Origin: an uncultured Lachnospiraceae bacterium
Lineage (GTDB): Bacteria > Bacillota > Clostridia > Lachnospirales > Lachnospiraceae
Length of the DNA stretch: 60,711 nucleotides
Direction of reading: 5' to 3'
NCBI GenBank assembly: GCA_934438085.1
Contig: CAKSBC010000014.1
Span: 1-60,711 of the forward strand
Below are positions 44,236 through 53,377 of this stretch, piece by piece. Within the stretch, counting starts at the first letter, position 1, and every line of letters starts with the position of its first letter. A program made the position numbers and the translations under genes. The notes under the pieces are model-generated. The model saw only the letters and a program-made list of their open reading frames with translations, did no database searches and was not told where the DNA came from.

Positions 44236-45239
44236 CCGGCTTCCCCTCCGTTTGTGGCTGCCAGCTTTATGGCATTTTCCTGGGCACTGCTGTCATCAGT
44301 ATAGGTATCGCGTCTTTCGGTAAGCTCAAGGAAGGCCTCCTCAAGCGTAGGCTTAACAGCAGTCATTTCTATAATAGGGATCCTTTTGTCTGCACATGCA
44401 AAGAACAGCTGTTCAGCCGTTTTTTCCGGCGTTTCTGTGCTTATTTCTATGCTGCTGATGCCATCTTCCTCAGAAATAATTCTGATGTTTTCAGGATCAG
44501 TTGCCGCACTAAGCATTTCCATACACAGCTTTCCTTCCCCTTTAAGTCTCAGCTTTATTACCGGTTCTTTTTTGAGAATGCTGTCAAGGTCATGTACTCT
44601 GCTGTCCGCTATAAGCTGTCCTCTTGCAATGATAATGATATGGTCACTTATTGTCTGAACCTCTGAAAGTATATGGCTTGAAAACAGCACTATATGATTC
44701 TTTCCGAGATTTCTGACAAGCTCTCTTATCTCAGTTATCTGCTTTGGATCAAGTCCCACTGTCGGCTCATCTAAGATGATGATTCCCGGGTTTCCAAGCA
44801 TAGTCTGTGCTATGCCTACTCTCTGCTTATAGCCCTTTGAGAGATTCTTTATAAGCCTGTCCTTTATCGGAGTGATGCCGGTCACGTCCATAGCATAAGC
44901 TATCTTATCCTTAAGCTCTGTCTTTTTGACGCCTCTTGCCTCTGCGACAAATTTAAGATATTCATAAGGTGTCATATCCATATAAATCGGAGGCTGTTCA
45001 GGAAGATATCCTATGCCTGCCTTGGCCTTTTCCGGCTCTTCAAAGATATCATGTCCGTCTATTTTGACAGATCCCGAAGATGCAGCCAGACATCCCGTTA
45101 TGATATTCATTGTAGTTGATTTTCCGGCACCGTTAGGCCCAAGAAAACCGTAAACACCGTTTTCCGTAATACTGAAGCTTATGCCTCTTACAGCAGGATC
45201 TTCATTATAATATTTATAAATTTCACTGACCTCTATCAA
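44232..45239 (-). CDS. GldA-like ABC transporter ATPase
   Basis: A 335-residue ATPase. Walker A GPNGAGKST, signature LSKGYKQR and Walker B IIILDEP are clear. The C-terminal extension is of the DUF4162 type. Together with the two membrane proteins and DUF4340 it forms a four-gene export or envelope system; in clostridia this has no gliding role that I know of. Confidence 0.88.
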   Translation of the reverse strand: MIEVSEIYKYYNEDPAVRGISFSITENGVYGFLGPNGAGKSTTMNIITGCLAASSGSVKIDGHDIFEEPEKAKAGIGYLPEQPPIYMDMTPYEYLKFVAEARGVKKTELKDKIAYAMDVTGITPIKDRLIKNLSKGYKQRVGIAQTMLGNPGIIILDEPTVGLDPKQITEIRELVRNLGKNHIVLFSSHILSEVQTISDHIIIIARGQLIADSRVHDLDSILKKEPVIKLRLKGEGKLCMEMLSAATDPENIRIISEEDGISSIEISTETPEKTAEQLFFACADKRIPIIEMTAVKPTLEEAFLELTERRDTYTDDSSAQENAIKLAATNGGEAG

Positions 45240-45338
45240 GCAGATACCTCCAAAATAATTCCGCTTAATCTAATAGCTGCCGCACTCTTGATCCTATCAA
45301 TGTTGTAGGTCAGGGTGCAGCAGCACATATAATCCTAA

Positions 45339-46850
45339 TCAGGCATTTTCAAGTTTCTCTATACCCTTTTTAATTCTTCTGATGCTTTCTTCTCTGCCAA
45401 GTATATCGCAGATCTCAACAACTCCGCCCGGTGTTACAAGCTTTCCTGCTGCAGCTATGCGGACAGGCCACATAACCATAGCATTCTTGCAGCCAAGCTC
45501 CTCGGCAAGACCTGTAAGACAGTTCTTTATGCTCTCCTCATCCCAGCTTTCAAGAGCCTCAAGTCGAGGAAGCGCCTTATTAAGCATATCAAGCGATACC
45601 TCAGCATTAGTCTTTGATTTTTTATTGGTATAGAATTCAACATCATACTCAGGAAGCTCATCAAAGAAATCAAGCTTTTCAGGAATATCGCTCAGCATCT
45701 CGCAGCGCTGCTGTAAAAGCGGAGCGATCTTAGCCGGAGATATGCTTTCTTTCTTGACTGCCTTTCTGATATATGGCTCCGCAACCTTAAGAAACTCCTC
45801 CGGAGTCATTTCTCTTATATATGCGGCATTAAAATACTTAAGCTTTTCAATATCAAATATTGCAGGTGACTTTGAAATACCTGAAATATCAAATGCTTTC
45901 TTAAGCTCATCTAAAGTGAAGAACTCCTGCTCGGCTATCTCTCCTCTCGGTGACCAGCCCAATAAAGCAACATAATTTAATATTGCTTCTGTAAGGAAGC
46001 CTTCATTTCTGAGATCCTCATATGAAGGATCTCCGTGACGCTTTGACATCTTATGCTGAGCATCACGCATGACCGGTGAACAGTGAACATACTCAGGGAT
46101 ATCCCAGCCGAAGCCCTCATAAAGAAGGTTATACTTAGGTGATGAAGCAAGATATTCACTTCCTCTTACAACATGTGTGATGCCCATAAGATGATCATCA
46201 ACGACATTTGCAAAGTTATATGTAGGAAGTCCGTCTCTCTTAAGCAGTACCTGATCGTCAAGAGAATCATTTGGCACAGTTATCTCACCGTAGGAAATAT
46301 CATGGAAGGTCGTTGTTCCTGTCTCCGGCACCTTCTGTCTTATAACGTAAGGCTCGCCGGCCTCAGCTCTTCTTTTTGCCTCTGCCGGATCGAGTGAACG
46401 GCACGGATCAGCAATCTTTACGAACTTTTCAGCTGCCGATGCCTCTGTATCGTCTGCCTCATCCTCATGCTTATCGCAGAAGCAGTAGTATGCATGTCCT
46501 CTGTCAACGAGCATCTTGGCATATTTTCCGTAAAGCTCTCTGCGCTCGCTCTGTACATACGGACCTACAGGTCCTCCGATATCCGGACCCTCATCGTGAT
46601 TAAGACCGCACTCCTTGAGTGTGTTATAGATGACCTGCTCAGCACCCTCTACTTCTCTTTTCTTATCTGTATCCTCAAGTCTGAATATAAATGTGCCGTC
46701 ATCCTTTTTAGCTATTAAATACGTATAAAGAGCAGTACGCAGATTACCTATATGCATATATCCGGTAGGTGAAGGTGCAAATCTTGTTCTCACCTTGCCG
46801 TGAGGTATGCGTGCCTCCATCTCTTCAAAAAACTTCTCGTCATTCATCAA
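45339..46850 (-). CDS. gltX: Glutamyl-tRNA synthetase
   Basis: A 503-residue class I synthetase. The HIGH motif appears in RFAPSPTGYMHIGNLR (residues 22-37) and KMSKR in QHKMSKRHGDP (about 265). It charges tRNA-Glu, and possibly tRNA-Gln, with glutamate. It stands alone between two intergenic regions; the 88-244 bp around it show no clear T-box. Confidence 0.95.
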   Translation of the reverse strand: MMNDEKFFEEMEARIPHGKVRTRFAPSPTGYMHIGNLRTALYTYLIAKKDDGTFIFRLEDTDKKREVEGAEQVIYNTLKECGLNHDEGPDIGGPVGPYVQSERRELYGKYAKMLVDRGHAYYCFCDKHEDEADDTEASAAEKFVKIADPCRSLDPAEAKRRAEAGEPYVIRQKVPETGTTTFHDISYGEITVPNDSLDDQVLLKRDGLPTYNFANVVDDHLMGITHVVRGSEYLASSPKYNLLYEGFGWDIPEYVHCSPVMRDAQHKMSKRHGDPSYEDLRNEGFLTEAILNYVALLGWSPRGEIAEQEFFTLDELKKAFDISGISKSPAIFDIEKLKYFNAAYIREMTPEEFLKVAEPYIRKAVKKESISPAKIAPLLQQRCEMLSDIPEKLDFFDELPEYDVEFYTNKKSKTNAEVSLDMLNKALPRLEALESWDEESIKNCLTGLAEELGCKNAMVMWPVRIAAAGKLVTPGGVVEICDILGREESIRRIKKGIEKLENA

Positions 46851-47047
46851 TATGTCCTCCGATAAAATTGACCTCAGCGCTCTGCCTTTAAATCACATAA
46901 AGATATCATTTAGGCACGGAGCTTATATGCCCGGTCTTTTATATTTTTATTGCTTAACATTTTTCTTTGCTAACGATTTATTATAACGAATTAATTAATG
47001 AATTACCATATACAGCATTAACAAAAGAAAAGATTATATGGCTGTAC

Positions 47048-47079
47048 ATAAAAATACAGCGGCTTTTTATACCGCTGTA
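47048..47079 (-). terminator. Terminator after the LarA-like gene
   Basis: TACAGCGG (47055-47062) and CCGCTGTA (47072-47079) form a perfect 8-bp stem with a 9-nt loop; on the minus strand it is followed by TTTTTAT. Confidence 0.85.
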
Positions 47080-47094
47080 CGAGTTTCTTCTTAA

Positions 47095-48372
47095 TTAATA
47101 TCTTGTAAGCATTTTACCTTCTGCATCGAACTCAAGTTCAAATGGCTCTGATTCAATGCTGAGCTCCGATCTTGTCTTTGCCTCCGGTATAAGTGCCTCG
47201 GAAATGAGCATGGACTCAACCTCCAAAGAATTCTTAAGTATGATTATTCGTGGATTTTCCGGATCCATCTTAAGGCATATAGCCATGCATGCCTGAAGGC
47301 ATTCTTTTTCATTATCCATTATAAGAGGAATCTTATAGGTGGATGAATCATGGTCTGTTATGGCATTCGGATAGGTATCATTAAAGGATATCTGCTTGAA
47401 GAAATCCATAGTTCCGACATCCGCTCTTCCCATGCCGGTAGCATTGCCGTGAGATTCCTCGCTGAGTCCCCATATACCCATACGCTCAGATTTGATGCCT
47501 ATAGGAAGTCTTGAACGTCCTACAACATTCGGATCCATGCCGCCGCCGGAATAATTCTTTCCGATTTTCTCAAGGATAATGACATCGCAGGCATCAAGGA
47601 ATATCTTTGCCATATTAGCCTTAGCATCAATAAGAAGCTTCGGCTCCTCTTCCGCGATCTTTGCAGGCTCAAGGAACTCTATGCGATATGTCTTATCAAA
47701 GGCATTCTCCATAAGACCTATTCCCATAATGACCGGAGCCTTTCTGATGATCTCGCTTCCTATTGAGAAAAGTCTTTCAGGCATGGCATCGTCTCCCTGA
47801 CTGTGAGCAACATATGCGCCTGCCTGCTTTCCGAGTCCGATAGTCATCATTTTCATAAGGCCGCTCTCGTATTTACCCTTGAATCCGGTATGCGCCTTGA
47901 TACGGTTCATAACGATGATTCCGTCTGCGCCGAATGCATTTTTATCTATCTGAACATCCTCATCTATTTCCTCTGCATGTCCTATCTTTACAGTCTCCAT
48001 AGAGGAAATGATAGGGCAGCCCATACTTTCTTCGGTAATGTTATAGCTTCTGAGAATGCCTCTCTGGCCTTCTGCCGTAGCTCCGCCGTGTGATCCCATT
48101 GCTGGAATGATGAAAGGCTCTCCGCCTAATGCCTTCACACAGTCAACCACAGTCCTTGTGATCAGAACGATGTTTGAAAGTCCGCGGCTTCCTGCTGTAA
48201 TGCATATACGCATGCCCGGCTTTATGGTGTTTTTAAATTCAGGCTTTTCAAAATTATCTTTTATCAGTTTCTTTATAGCTTCTTCGCTGAGCTCATTATG
48301 CGGAAAATTCTGCTTAACTTTTACGAATTTTGGCAGCTTCTGTCCTGCTATAAGCGGTGTTACTGTCGACAT
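47095..48372 (-). CDS. LarA-like (DUF2088) nickel-pincer isomerase-type protein
   Basis: A 425-residue protein of the DUF2088/lactate racemase superfamily. Characteristic segments are GSRGLSNIV, GSHGGATAEGQ (about 92-102) and VMNRIKAHTGFKGKYESGL. In true LarA these His and Lys regions bind the nickel-pincer nucleotide and 2-hydroxyacid; the NPN makers LarB/C/E are not in the window. Thus the substrate, and even the cofactor, remain open. It has its own transcription unit between two terminators. Confidence 0.7.
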   Translation of the reverse strand: MSTVTPLIAGQKLPKFVKVKQNFPHNELSEEAIKKLIKDNFEKPEFKNTIKPGMRICITAGSRGLSNIVLITRTVVDCVKALGGEPFIIPAMGSHGGATAEGQRGILRSYNITEESMGCPIISSMETVKIGHAEEIDEDVQIDKNAFGADGIIVMNRIKAHTGFKGKYESGLMKMMTIGLGKQAGAYVAHSQGDDAMPERLFSIGSEIIRKAPVIMGIGLMENAFDKTYRIEFLEPAKIAEEEPKLLIDAKANMAKIFLDACDVIILEKIGKNYSGGGMDPNVVGRSRLPIGIKSERMGIWGLSEESHGNATGMGRADVGTMDFFKQISFNDTYPNAITDHDSSTYKIPLIMDNEKECLQACMAICLKMDPENPRIIILKNSLEVESMLISEALIPEAKTRSELSIESEPFELEFDAEGKMLTRY

Positions 48373-48574
48373 ATCTCCCCTTATCCGACCTGATTTCTTA
48401 TTTCAGTTCTTATTTCATTTGTATATATTTTCAATGCATATTCAGTTGTTCGTTTACGCTGAATATTTCATTTATAGTTCAATTTTGTTTTTTCGTCTAT
48501 AGATTAATTCTACGGTTTATTCTGTTTGTAACTTTTTATTTGTTGCAATTAGATTGATTGTAAAATCAAGGACG

Positions 48575-48600
48575 AAAAAACAGACCCGGTAAGAGGTCTG
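48575..48600 (-). terminator. Terminator after the 354-aa unknown gene
   Basis: CAGACC (48581-48586) pairs with GGTCTG (48595-48600); minus-strand U-tract TTTTTT is at 48575-48580. It separates the 354-aa gene from the LarA-like gene. The 200-bp stretch from 48373 to 48574 otherwise shows no gene. Confidence 0.75.
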
Positions 48601-48617
48601 CTTTTCGTTTTCTAAGA

Positions 48618-49682
48618 TCAAGCGATAGTCTTTGGATCTACCTCGACTTCCTTTATATCAACGACCTCTGATGCCTTGTATCTCTTGGCATTCTTCATGC
48701 CAGGAATGATCTCTTCGGCATGAGCGATCATCTCTTCTCTTGTATATGGCTTTGCAACCGGCTTGGACATTTCTTCCTTTGAAATGCCTACGCTCTCAAG
48801 CTCTATCCATGCTCTGTCTGAAATATGGTCGATATCGATAGGCGTTCCGTATGCATGAGCTGTGCTAATAAGTGCAGGTGAAGGTCCTAAGTGACGGCCT
48901 ACGATAAGTCCTGTATCAAGAGCATCAAGCATGAGCTTCATGAACTTTTCCTTAGGTGCGGCAAATGCAGGATAATCACTCTTAACTGTCTTTGCGTATT
49001 CTCCTGAGTTATGAGCAGACATTCCAGCCTTATAACCGCCTAAATTGCTTCCTCCGAAGATACGTCCCCATCTCTCGGAAACTACCATTCCGATTCCTAC
49101 AGAAACCTCAGGGCCTGCAACACATACGGTAACTTCTCCGTCACGCATGAGCTCATTTGCAGCTGACATAAACACAAGTGCCTCTGTCATCTCAACCATG
49201 TTAAATGCCTCTGAACCGCAGTTGTTATTTGCAATACGTCCGGTAAGTGTCATATTTTCATTATGTCCTGCACGCTCTGTTCCTCTGTCCTTGGCATTCG
49301 GACCTCTGTGAAGAGGCTTTCCCTTAAACTGATCAAGATGCCACTGTCTCATATGAGGCTCATCCTCGAAAATGCCTTCATATTCAGGTGTCTCGCTGAT
49401 TGGCATATAGCCGTAGGTCTTATTGACCATTCCGTGATCAACTGAAGCTATAGCTGTTACGGCGATTGGATTCATGATTCCGTCAGATGTAACTGAAACA
49501 GCGTCAAGATTAACTATATCAACTGCAGCATATGAGTCCTTATATTCATTTGCAATTACCTTGACTGCTTCGAAATTTGTAAGAGCAGCCTTCTTTATGT
49601 CCTTTTCATCTATAAATACCCAGTCAAGCGGCATTGCTCCGTCTGCTGCACCCTTTGGAATTACACGATACTTTAACTTCAT
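48618..49682 (-). CDS. Unrecognised 354-aa protein beside LarA-like gene
   Basis: I cannot place this family. It is soluble, without signal or TM helix. Conspicuous regions are a His-rich middle (DHGMVNKTYGYM, HMRQWHLDQFKG, HRGPNAKDRGTERAGHNEN, residues about 85-150), a Gly-rich stretch (GRIFGGSNLGGYKAG, about 212-226) and GRHLGPSPALISTAHAYGTP (about 262-281). The conserved-looking His and Gly may be metal or nucleotide sites. It is 15 bp behind the 129-aa gene, so both are likely subunits or partners. The GGSNLGG segment vaguely recalls the GGGtGRT family, not more. Confidence 0.6.
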   Translation of the reverse strand: MKLKYRVIPKGAADGAMPLDWVFIDEKDIKKAALTNFEAVKVIANEYKDSYAAVDIVNLDAVSVTSDGIMNPIAVTAIASVDHGMVNKTYGYMPISETPEYEGIFEDEPHMRQWHLDQFKGKPLHRGPNAKDRGTERAGHNENMTLTGRIANNNCGSEAFNMVEMTEALVFMSAANELMRDGEVTVCVAGPEVSVGIGMVVSERWGRIFGGSNLGGYKAGMSAHNSGEYAKTVKSDYPAFAAPKEKFMKLMLDALDTGLIVGRHLGPSPALISTAHAYGTPIDIDHISDRAWIELESVGISKEEMSKPVAKPYTREEMIAHAEEIIPGMKNAKRYKASEVVDIKEVEVDPKTIA

Positions 49683-49697
49683 GACTATAGCCTCCCC

Positions 49698-50087
49698 TTA
49701 TAACTGTGTCTGCTTGTGACCTGCACTGCGGCGGTCATCAATGACCTCTGCGTCTGTCAGATAATACTCAACTGTAGGAATATCTGCAGCAAGATCATCC
49801 AGGATAGCGATCTTGCACTTTCCTGAAGCATCATAGCCCTTTGCTATAGATGAGTAAATGACCTCCGGATTAAACGGCACTATACGAAGCTCTACCTCTG
49901 TGATGTCAGGATCCTGAGTAACTTCATATATTTCTTCCTCAATACGTCCGCATCTGAGTGAAGCGACCTTTGCTGTATCGATGCTTTCAAGTCCCTTAAT
50001 AGTTATCTTTGTCTCAGGGCGTACCCTTTTTGCTGCGGCCTGCATCTTCGCAAGGAAATCCGGCAGCTTCGTATGCATGCATTTCAT
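49698..50087 (-). CDS. Unrecognised 129-aa protein, partner of the 354-aa gene
   Basis: I cannot place this family. It is a soluble alpha/beta protein: helical start (LPDFLAKMQAAAKRVRPE), then several strands (TKITIKGLESIDTAKVASLRC, ITEVELRIVPF, CKIAILDDL). It stands immediately before the 354-aa gene and is translated with it. An AGGAGG-like site precedes the ATG. Confidence 0.6.
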   Translation of the reverse strand: MKCMHTKLPDFLAKMQAAAKRVRPETKITIKGLESIDTAKVASLRCGRIEEEIYEVTQDPDITEVELRIVPFNPEVIYSSIAKGYDASGKCKIAILDDLAADIPTVEYYLTDAEVIDDRRSAGHKQTQL

Positions 50088-50273
50088 GGTATTGCTCTCC
50101 TCCTGTTTTGAATATACCTTCGTGATATGCTTTTATTTAAAGTCATTTTTAATGACTGTTAAACTTAATTTATGCAATTTGTCTGCAGCAGCTTGTTAAG
50201 ATTGTTTCCGAACATCGACCATGAGCCTGATTTCGTGATGCCTTTATGTCTGCTTTGACTAATGTCTATCAGC

Positions 50274-51056
50274 TCAGCCCTCCGCAGGCATCATTTCCGA
50301 AAGCCAATCCATGATTATCTCAGCAACCTCTGTTCGTTGATCTCCATGGAATCCGAAATGCTCAAAAAAGTGTCCGGCATTTTCAACGATCACACACTTG
50401 GATTTAGTGTTCCCGGCTGCATTGAGTGCCTCAGTCATCTTTTCAGCCCAGATCGCCGGCGTGATATTGTCTCTGTCGCCTGTTATGGCAAGCATCGGAG
50501 TCTTGATCTTGTCGGCAAGCTGCAGTGTCGAACGTTCAATGTAGCCTTCAGGATTATTGAACGGATCTCCGCCGTATTTCTGACATGCTCTTTTATAATA
50601 ATCCGGAAGGAAATCCTTGGAATACTTAGCATAGTTCAGCCAATCCGAAAGCTGAGACATTGCAACTCCGCATGCAAAATCCTTTTCTGCCGCAAGCTTC
50701 TGCACCAGATCCGCTCCGAGTGAATGTCCAATGACTGCGATCCTGCTGCGATCGACAAGCGGCTGTGATGCAACAAAGTCAAAGGCTTCTCTGAGATCCT
50801 GCTGCTGTCTTTGCCCTGCATGATCGTTCACTCTCGGTTCACCTGATCCGTACCCTCTCTGATATAAGGAGTATACAAGATAGCCTCTTCTGCACAGTGT
50901 TCCTGATATCCAGTTATAATCCTCAGGCGAACACTGTCCTCCCGGAACTATGAGTGCTGTCGAGGTATGACCTTCCTTTGTATGAAACGGTACGAAGCAC
51001 TGCAGATACATTGTGATCCCGTCTGATGTAACAAACTGCTCTGTAGTCTTTTTCAT
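50274..51056 (-). CDS. Alpha/beta hydrolase
   Basis: A 260-residue serine hydrolase. The nucleophile elbow is GHSLGA, the oxyanion segment IVPGGQ, a candidate acid is in AITGDRDNI, and the His in ENAGHFFEHFG. The family includes esterases and dienelactone-type enzymes; substrate unknown. A longer frame to 51122 exists; AAGGAGCTC before the ATG at 51056 decides. It sits 187 bp before the 129-aa gene. Confidence 0.75.
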   Translation of the reverse strand: MKKTTEQFVTSDGITMYLQCFVPFHTKEGHTSTALIVPGGQCSPEDYNWISGTLCRRGYLVYSLYQRGYGSGEPRVNDHAGQRQQQDLREAFDFVASQPLVDRSRIAVIGHSLGADLVQKLAAEKDFACGVAMSQLSDWLNYAKYSKDFLPDYYKRACQKYGGDPFNNPEGYIERSTLQLADKIKTPMLAITGDRDNITPAIWAEKMTEALNAAGNTKSKCVIVENAGHFFEHFGFHGDQRTEVAEIIMDWLSEMMPAEG

Positions 51057-51370
51057 GTGAGCTCCTTCAAAACTGTAAGCAGCTTCTCGGGTACTTTTCA
51101 CTTTTTCTAAAGTATATTTCAATTGCCATTTTCTGACAAGATAGCCCCATATACACTAATTTGTACAAACTTTAAGCGAATAAGGTGGCAAAAACGTGGA
51201 AAGTCTTTCAATTTATTGAGAAACTGCTTTCTAATATTAATTACTTTTAATCCTTTAATAATATCCAATGCAGTTTATTTGGTCAACAGAGGTGTTATTA
51301 AGATTTGTTAATACCGTACCTTAGGCACTGTTACAAAATACGCTTTAAGGATATTCATCAATTAAATCTT

Positions 51371-51415
51371 AACGCAAAGCGGACAGAACTACTTAAAGCT
51401 CTGTCCGTTCGCGTT
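51371..51415 (-). terminator. Hairpin after the CoA-transferase gene
   Basis: GGACAGA (51381-51387) pairs with TCTGTCC (51400-51406), with an outer AACGC/GCGTT stem (51371-51375/51411-51415). The minus-strand U-tract is weak. The 51057-51451 gap holds this hairpin and otherwise AT-rich sequence without a visible gene. Confidence 0.5.
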
Positions 51416-51451
51416 TTCCAAGTTTTATATTATTGAAGTTGTTAGGTGTTT

Positions 51452-53050
51452 TTAAGCTGTCAGCTCTGCTTCGTCATTTGGAACAAGGCTCAGCATATCC
51501 TTAAGCCCCATTGGTTCATCTCTGAATATAGCCTCATCCATAAGCTTAAGATCCTTGGATATAATAGGCTTAAACTCCATGTGTGCCAGAATGTCCTTCT
51601 CAAGGTCGATTCCCGGTGCGATCTCGGTAAGCATAAGGCCTGCATCTGTAAGCTTGAATACAGCTCTTTCTGTTATATACATCACCTTCTGGCCTGCTGT
51701 ATTTGCATATTCTCCTGAGAATGTTATCTGCTGAACATTCTTTATGAACTTATTCTGTCTGCCTTCCTCAATTATAACGAGCTTTCCGTCTCTTACCTCT
51801 TCCTTAAGTCCGCCTGCTGTAAATGTTCCTACAAAGCAAACATCCTTAGTATTCTGTGAGATATCAATGAATCCGCCCGGACCTGTGAACTTAGTGCCGA
51901 ATTTGGAAGCATTAACATTTCCTGATCCGTCAGCCTCGGCAAGTCCTAAGAATGTCTTTGACAGGAAGCCTCCGTCATAAAGATGGAATACATTGCTCAT
52001 ATCAAGAATCGCTTCCGCATTAGCTGCGGCTCCGAAGCCTACTCCCTCTACAGGCACTCCTCCGAGTGCACCGTACTCAAGTGAAAGAGTAGAGGCAATT
52101 CCCTCTTCATTGGCAACACTTCCTATACCGGATGCAATGCCTATTCCAAGGTTAATAACGCAGTCCGGAACGAGCTCCATTGCTCCGCGTCTTGCGATGA
52201 TCTTTCTGTTTGACATATCCATAGGCTTAAGACCGTCTACAGGAACAGTGATATCTCCCGAAAGCTCAGGTCTGTAAGCTGCTGCATAGCCCTGCTGATA
52301 CTTGTCCTCATCGGCGATAACCACATAGTCAACGATTCCTGCAGGTATCTTGACATTTCTTGGATTAAGAGAGCCGTTCTTCACAACTCGTCTTACCTCT
52401 GCTATAACGATTCCGCCTGTGTTGTGAGTTGCTGCGGCAATGTCAAAGCCCATGTCTCCTGTAGCACTGTGATCAAGAGTAATGTTGCCGTTTTCATCTG
52501 CGGCATAGCCTCTGATAAAGCATGCATCAATGTCAAAGGTCTTGTAAGCAAGAGTCTCCTGACCGCCGATATTTATAAGCTCAACTATTTCTCTGCCCTG
52601 ATCTCTGGTTTTCTGGTTGGCCTTGCATGCCTCCTGACGAGGATCTGCATAGGTCTTGAGTCCTACATTTGTAACCAGTGCAGGCTTATGTCCGGCAATA
52701 GCATCATAAAGATGAAGCATAACTCCGAGCGGTATCGGGTAAGCTGCAATTTCATTTTTTCCTATCATATCAGCTATAAGCTGTGGGATCATGAAGTGAG
52801 CTGCGATTATTGTATCTATAAGTCCCTTTTTGGCGATTCTGTTGAAGCCGACATTATTTTTGGAATTGTCTCCCGGGCTTATGGTACTTGTAACCGTAAG
52901 GTCTCTCGGAAGTCCTTCCTCTTCAAATCTGTCGGCAAGCGCCTGAAGAAGAGTTTCCGGTGCGCCATATGATCCTACACCTCCGACTGCAACTGTCATG
53001 TTGCTGCCTATAAGTCTTGCTGCCTCTTCTTTTGATATAAGCTTTTTCAT
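51452..53050 (-). CDS. Acyl-CoA:acetate/propionate CoA-transferase
   Basis: A 532-residue fused alpha-beta class I CoA-transferase of the PCT/YdiF type. The alpha part has the GGVGSYGAPETLLQAL beginning; the beta part has VINLGIGIASGIG and SLEYGALGGVPVEG, with the Glu of LEYG in the place of the catalytic Glu that forms the CoA thioester. It would move CoA between short-chain acids such as acetate, propionate, lactate or acrylate. The two unknown genes and the LarA-like gene follow, suggesting hydroxyacid metabolism, but this is inference. Confidence 0.88.
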   Translation of the reverse strand: MKKLISKEEAARLIGSNMTVAVGGVGSYGAPETLLQALADRFEEEGLPRDLTVTSTISPGDNSKNNVGFNRIAKKGLIDTIIAAHFMIPQLIADMIGKNEIAAYPIPLGVMLHLYDAIAGHKPALVTNVGLKTYADPRQEACKANQKTRDQGREIVELINIGGQETLAYKTFDIDACFIRGYAADENGNITLDHSATGDMGFDIAAATHNTGGIVIAEVRRVVKNGSLNPRNVKIPAGIVDYVVIADEDKYQQGYAAAYRPELSGDITVPVDGLKPMDMSNRKIIARRGAMELVPDCVINLGIGIASGIGSVANEEGIASTLSLEYGALGGVPVEGVGFGAAANAEAILDMSNVFHLYDGGFLSKTFLGLAEADGSGNVNASKFGTKFTGPGGFIDISQNTKDVCFVGTFTAGGLKEEVRDGKLVIIEEGRQNKFIKNVQQITFSGEYANTAGQKVMYITERAVFKLTDAGLMLTEIAPGIDLEKDILAHMEFKPIISKDLKLMDEAIFRDEPMGLKDMLSLVPNDEAELTA

Positions 53051-53158
53051 AGGATGACCTCCTTTTACTTATTGTCCTTTTTAAGGATAATGTCCCCTTC
53101 GTTTGGGGAGGTGATGCTGCTGCAATGGCCTGCAGCTGCATCAAATGTTTCTAACGCC

Positions 53159-53208
53159 AATATATCATATTCAAGTATTTTGTAAAGTAAAAACTTTGTA
53201 TGCAAAGT
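53159..53208 (-). promoter_or_regulatory. Candidate promoter and operator of the CoA-transferase gene
   Basis: On the minus strand TTTACA (53186-53181), 16-bp spacer, TATATT (53164-53159). Just upstream is the palindrome ACTTTGTATGCAAAGT (53193-53208), flanked by repeated AAAGTAAAAA. The palindrome is a likely site for a one-component regulator. Confidence 0.45.
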
Positions 53209-53223
53209 AAAAATAGCAAAATA

Positions 53224-53256
53224 AAAGACAGAACCTCATTTAAAAGCTCTGTCTTT
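53224..53256 (-). terminator. Terminator after proC
   Basis: AAAGACAGA (53224-53232) pairs with TCTGTCTTT (53248-53256); the minus strand continues TTTTATTTT. It ends the proline transcript 122 bp past the proC stop. The rest of 53051-53377 has no visible gene. Confidence 0.8.
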
Positions 53257-53377
53257 GGCATTAATGCACTAATTATCTAATTTTTAACATAACAAGCTCT
53301 GTTATATACTGATAGTTTTACAATAATTGATAGTTTATTTTAATGAATATATGACTTGATTTTCGACATATATCTAA

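Noticed and set aside
45240..47094. T-box leader for gltX
   Set aside because: The region upstream of gltX (46851-47094) carries no recognisable T-box core or antiterminator hairpin; only the LarA-like terminator is clear.
47095..48372. Confirmed lactate racemase
   Set aside because: The domain is LarA-like, but cofactor genes are absent from the window and the family has many unknown specificities, so no larA symbol was given.
52923..53144. Minus-strand 73-codon frame upstream of the CoA-transferase
   Set aside because: It overlaps the CoA-transferase start in another frame, is Ser/Arg-rich and has no ribosome site; it is probably leader sequence.
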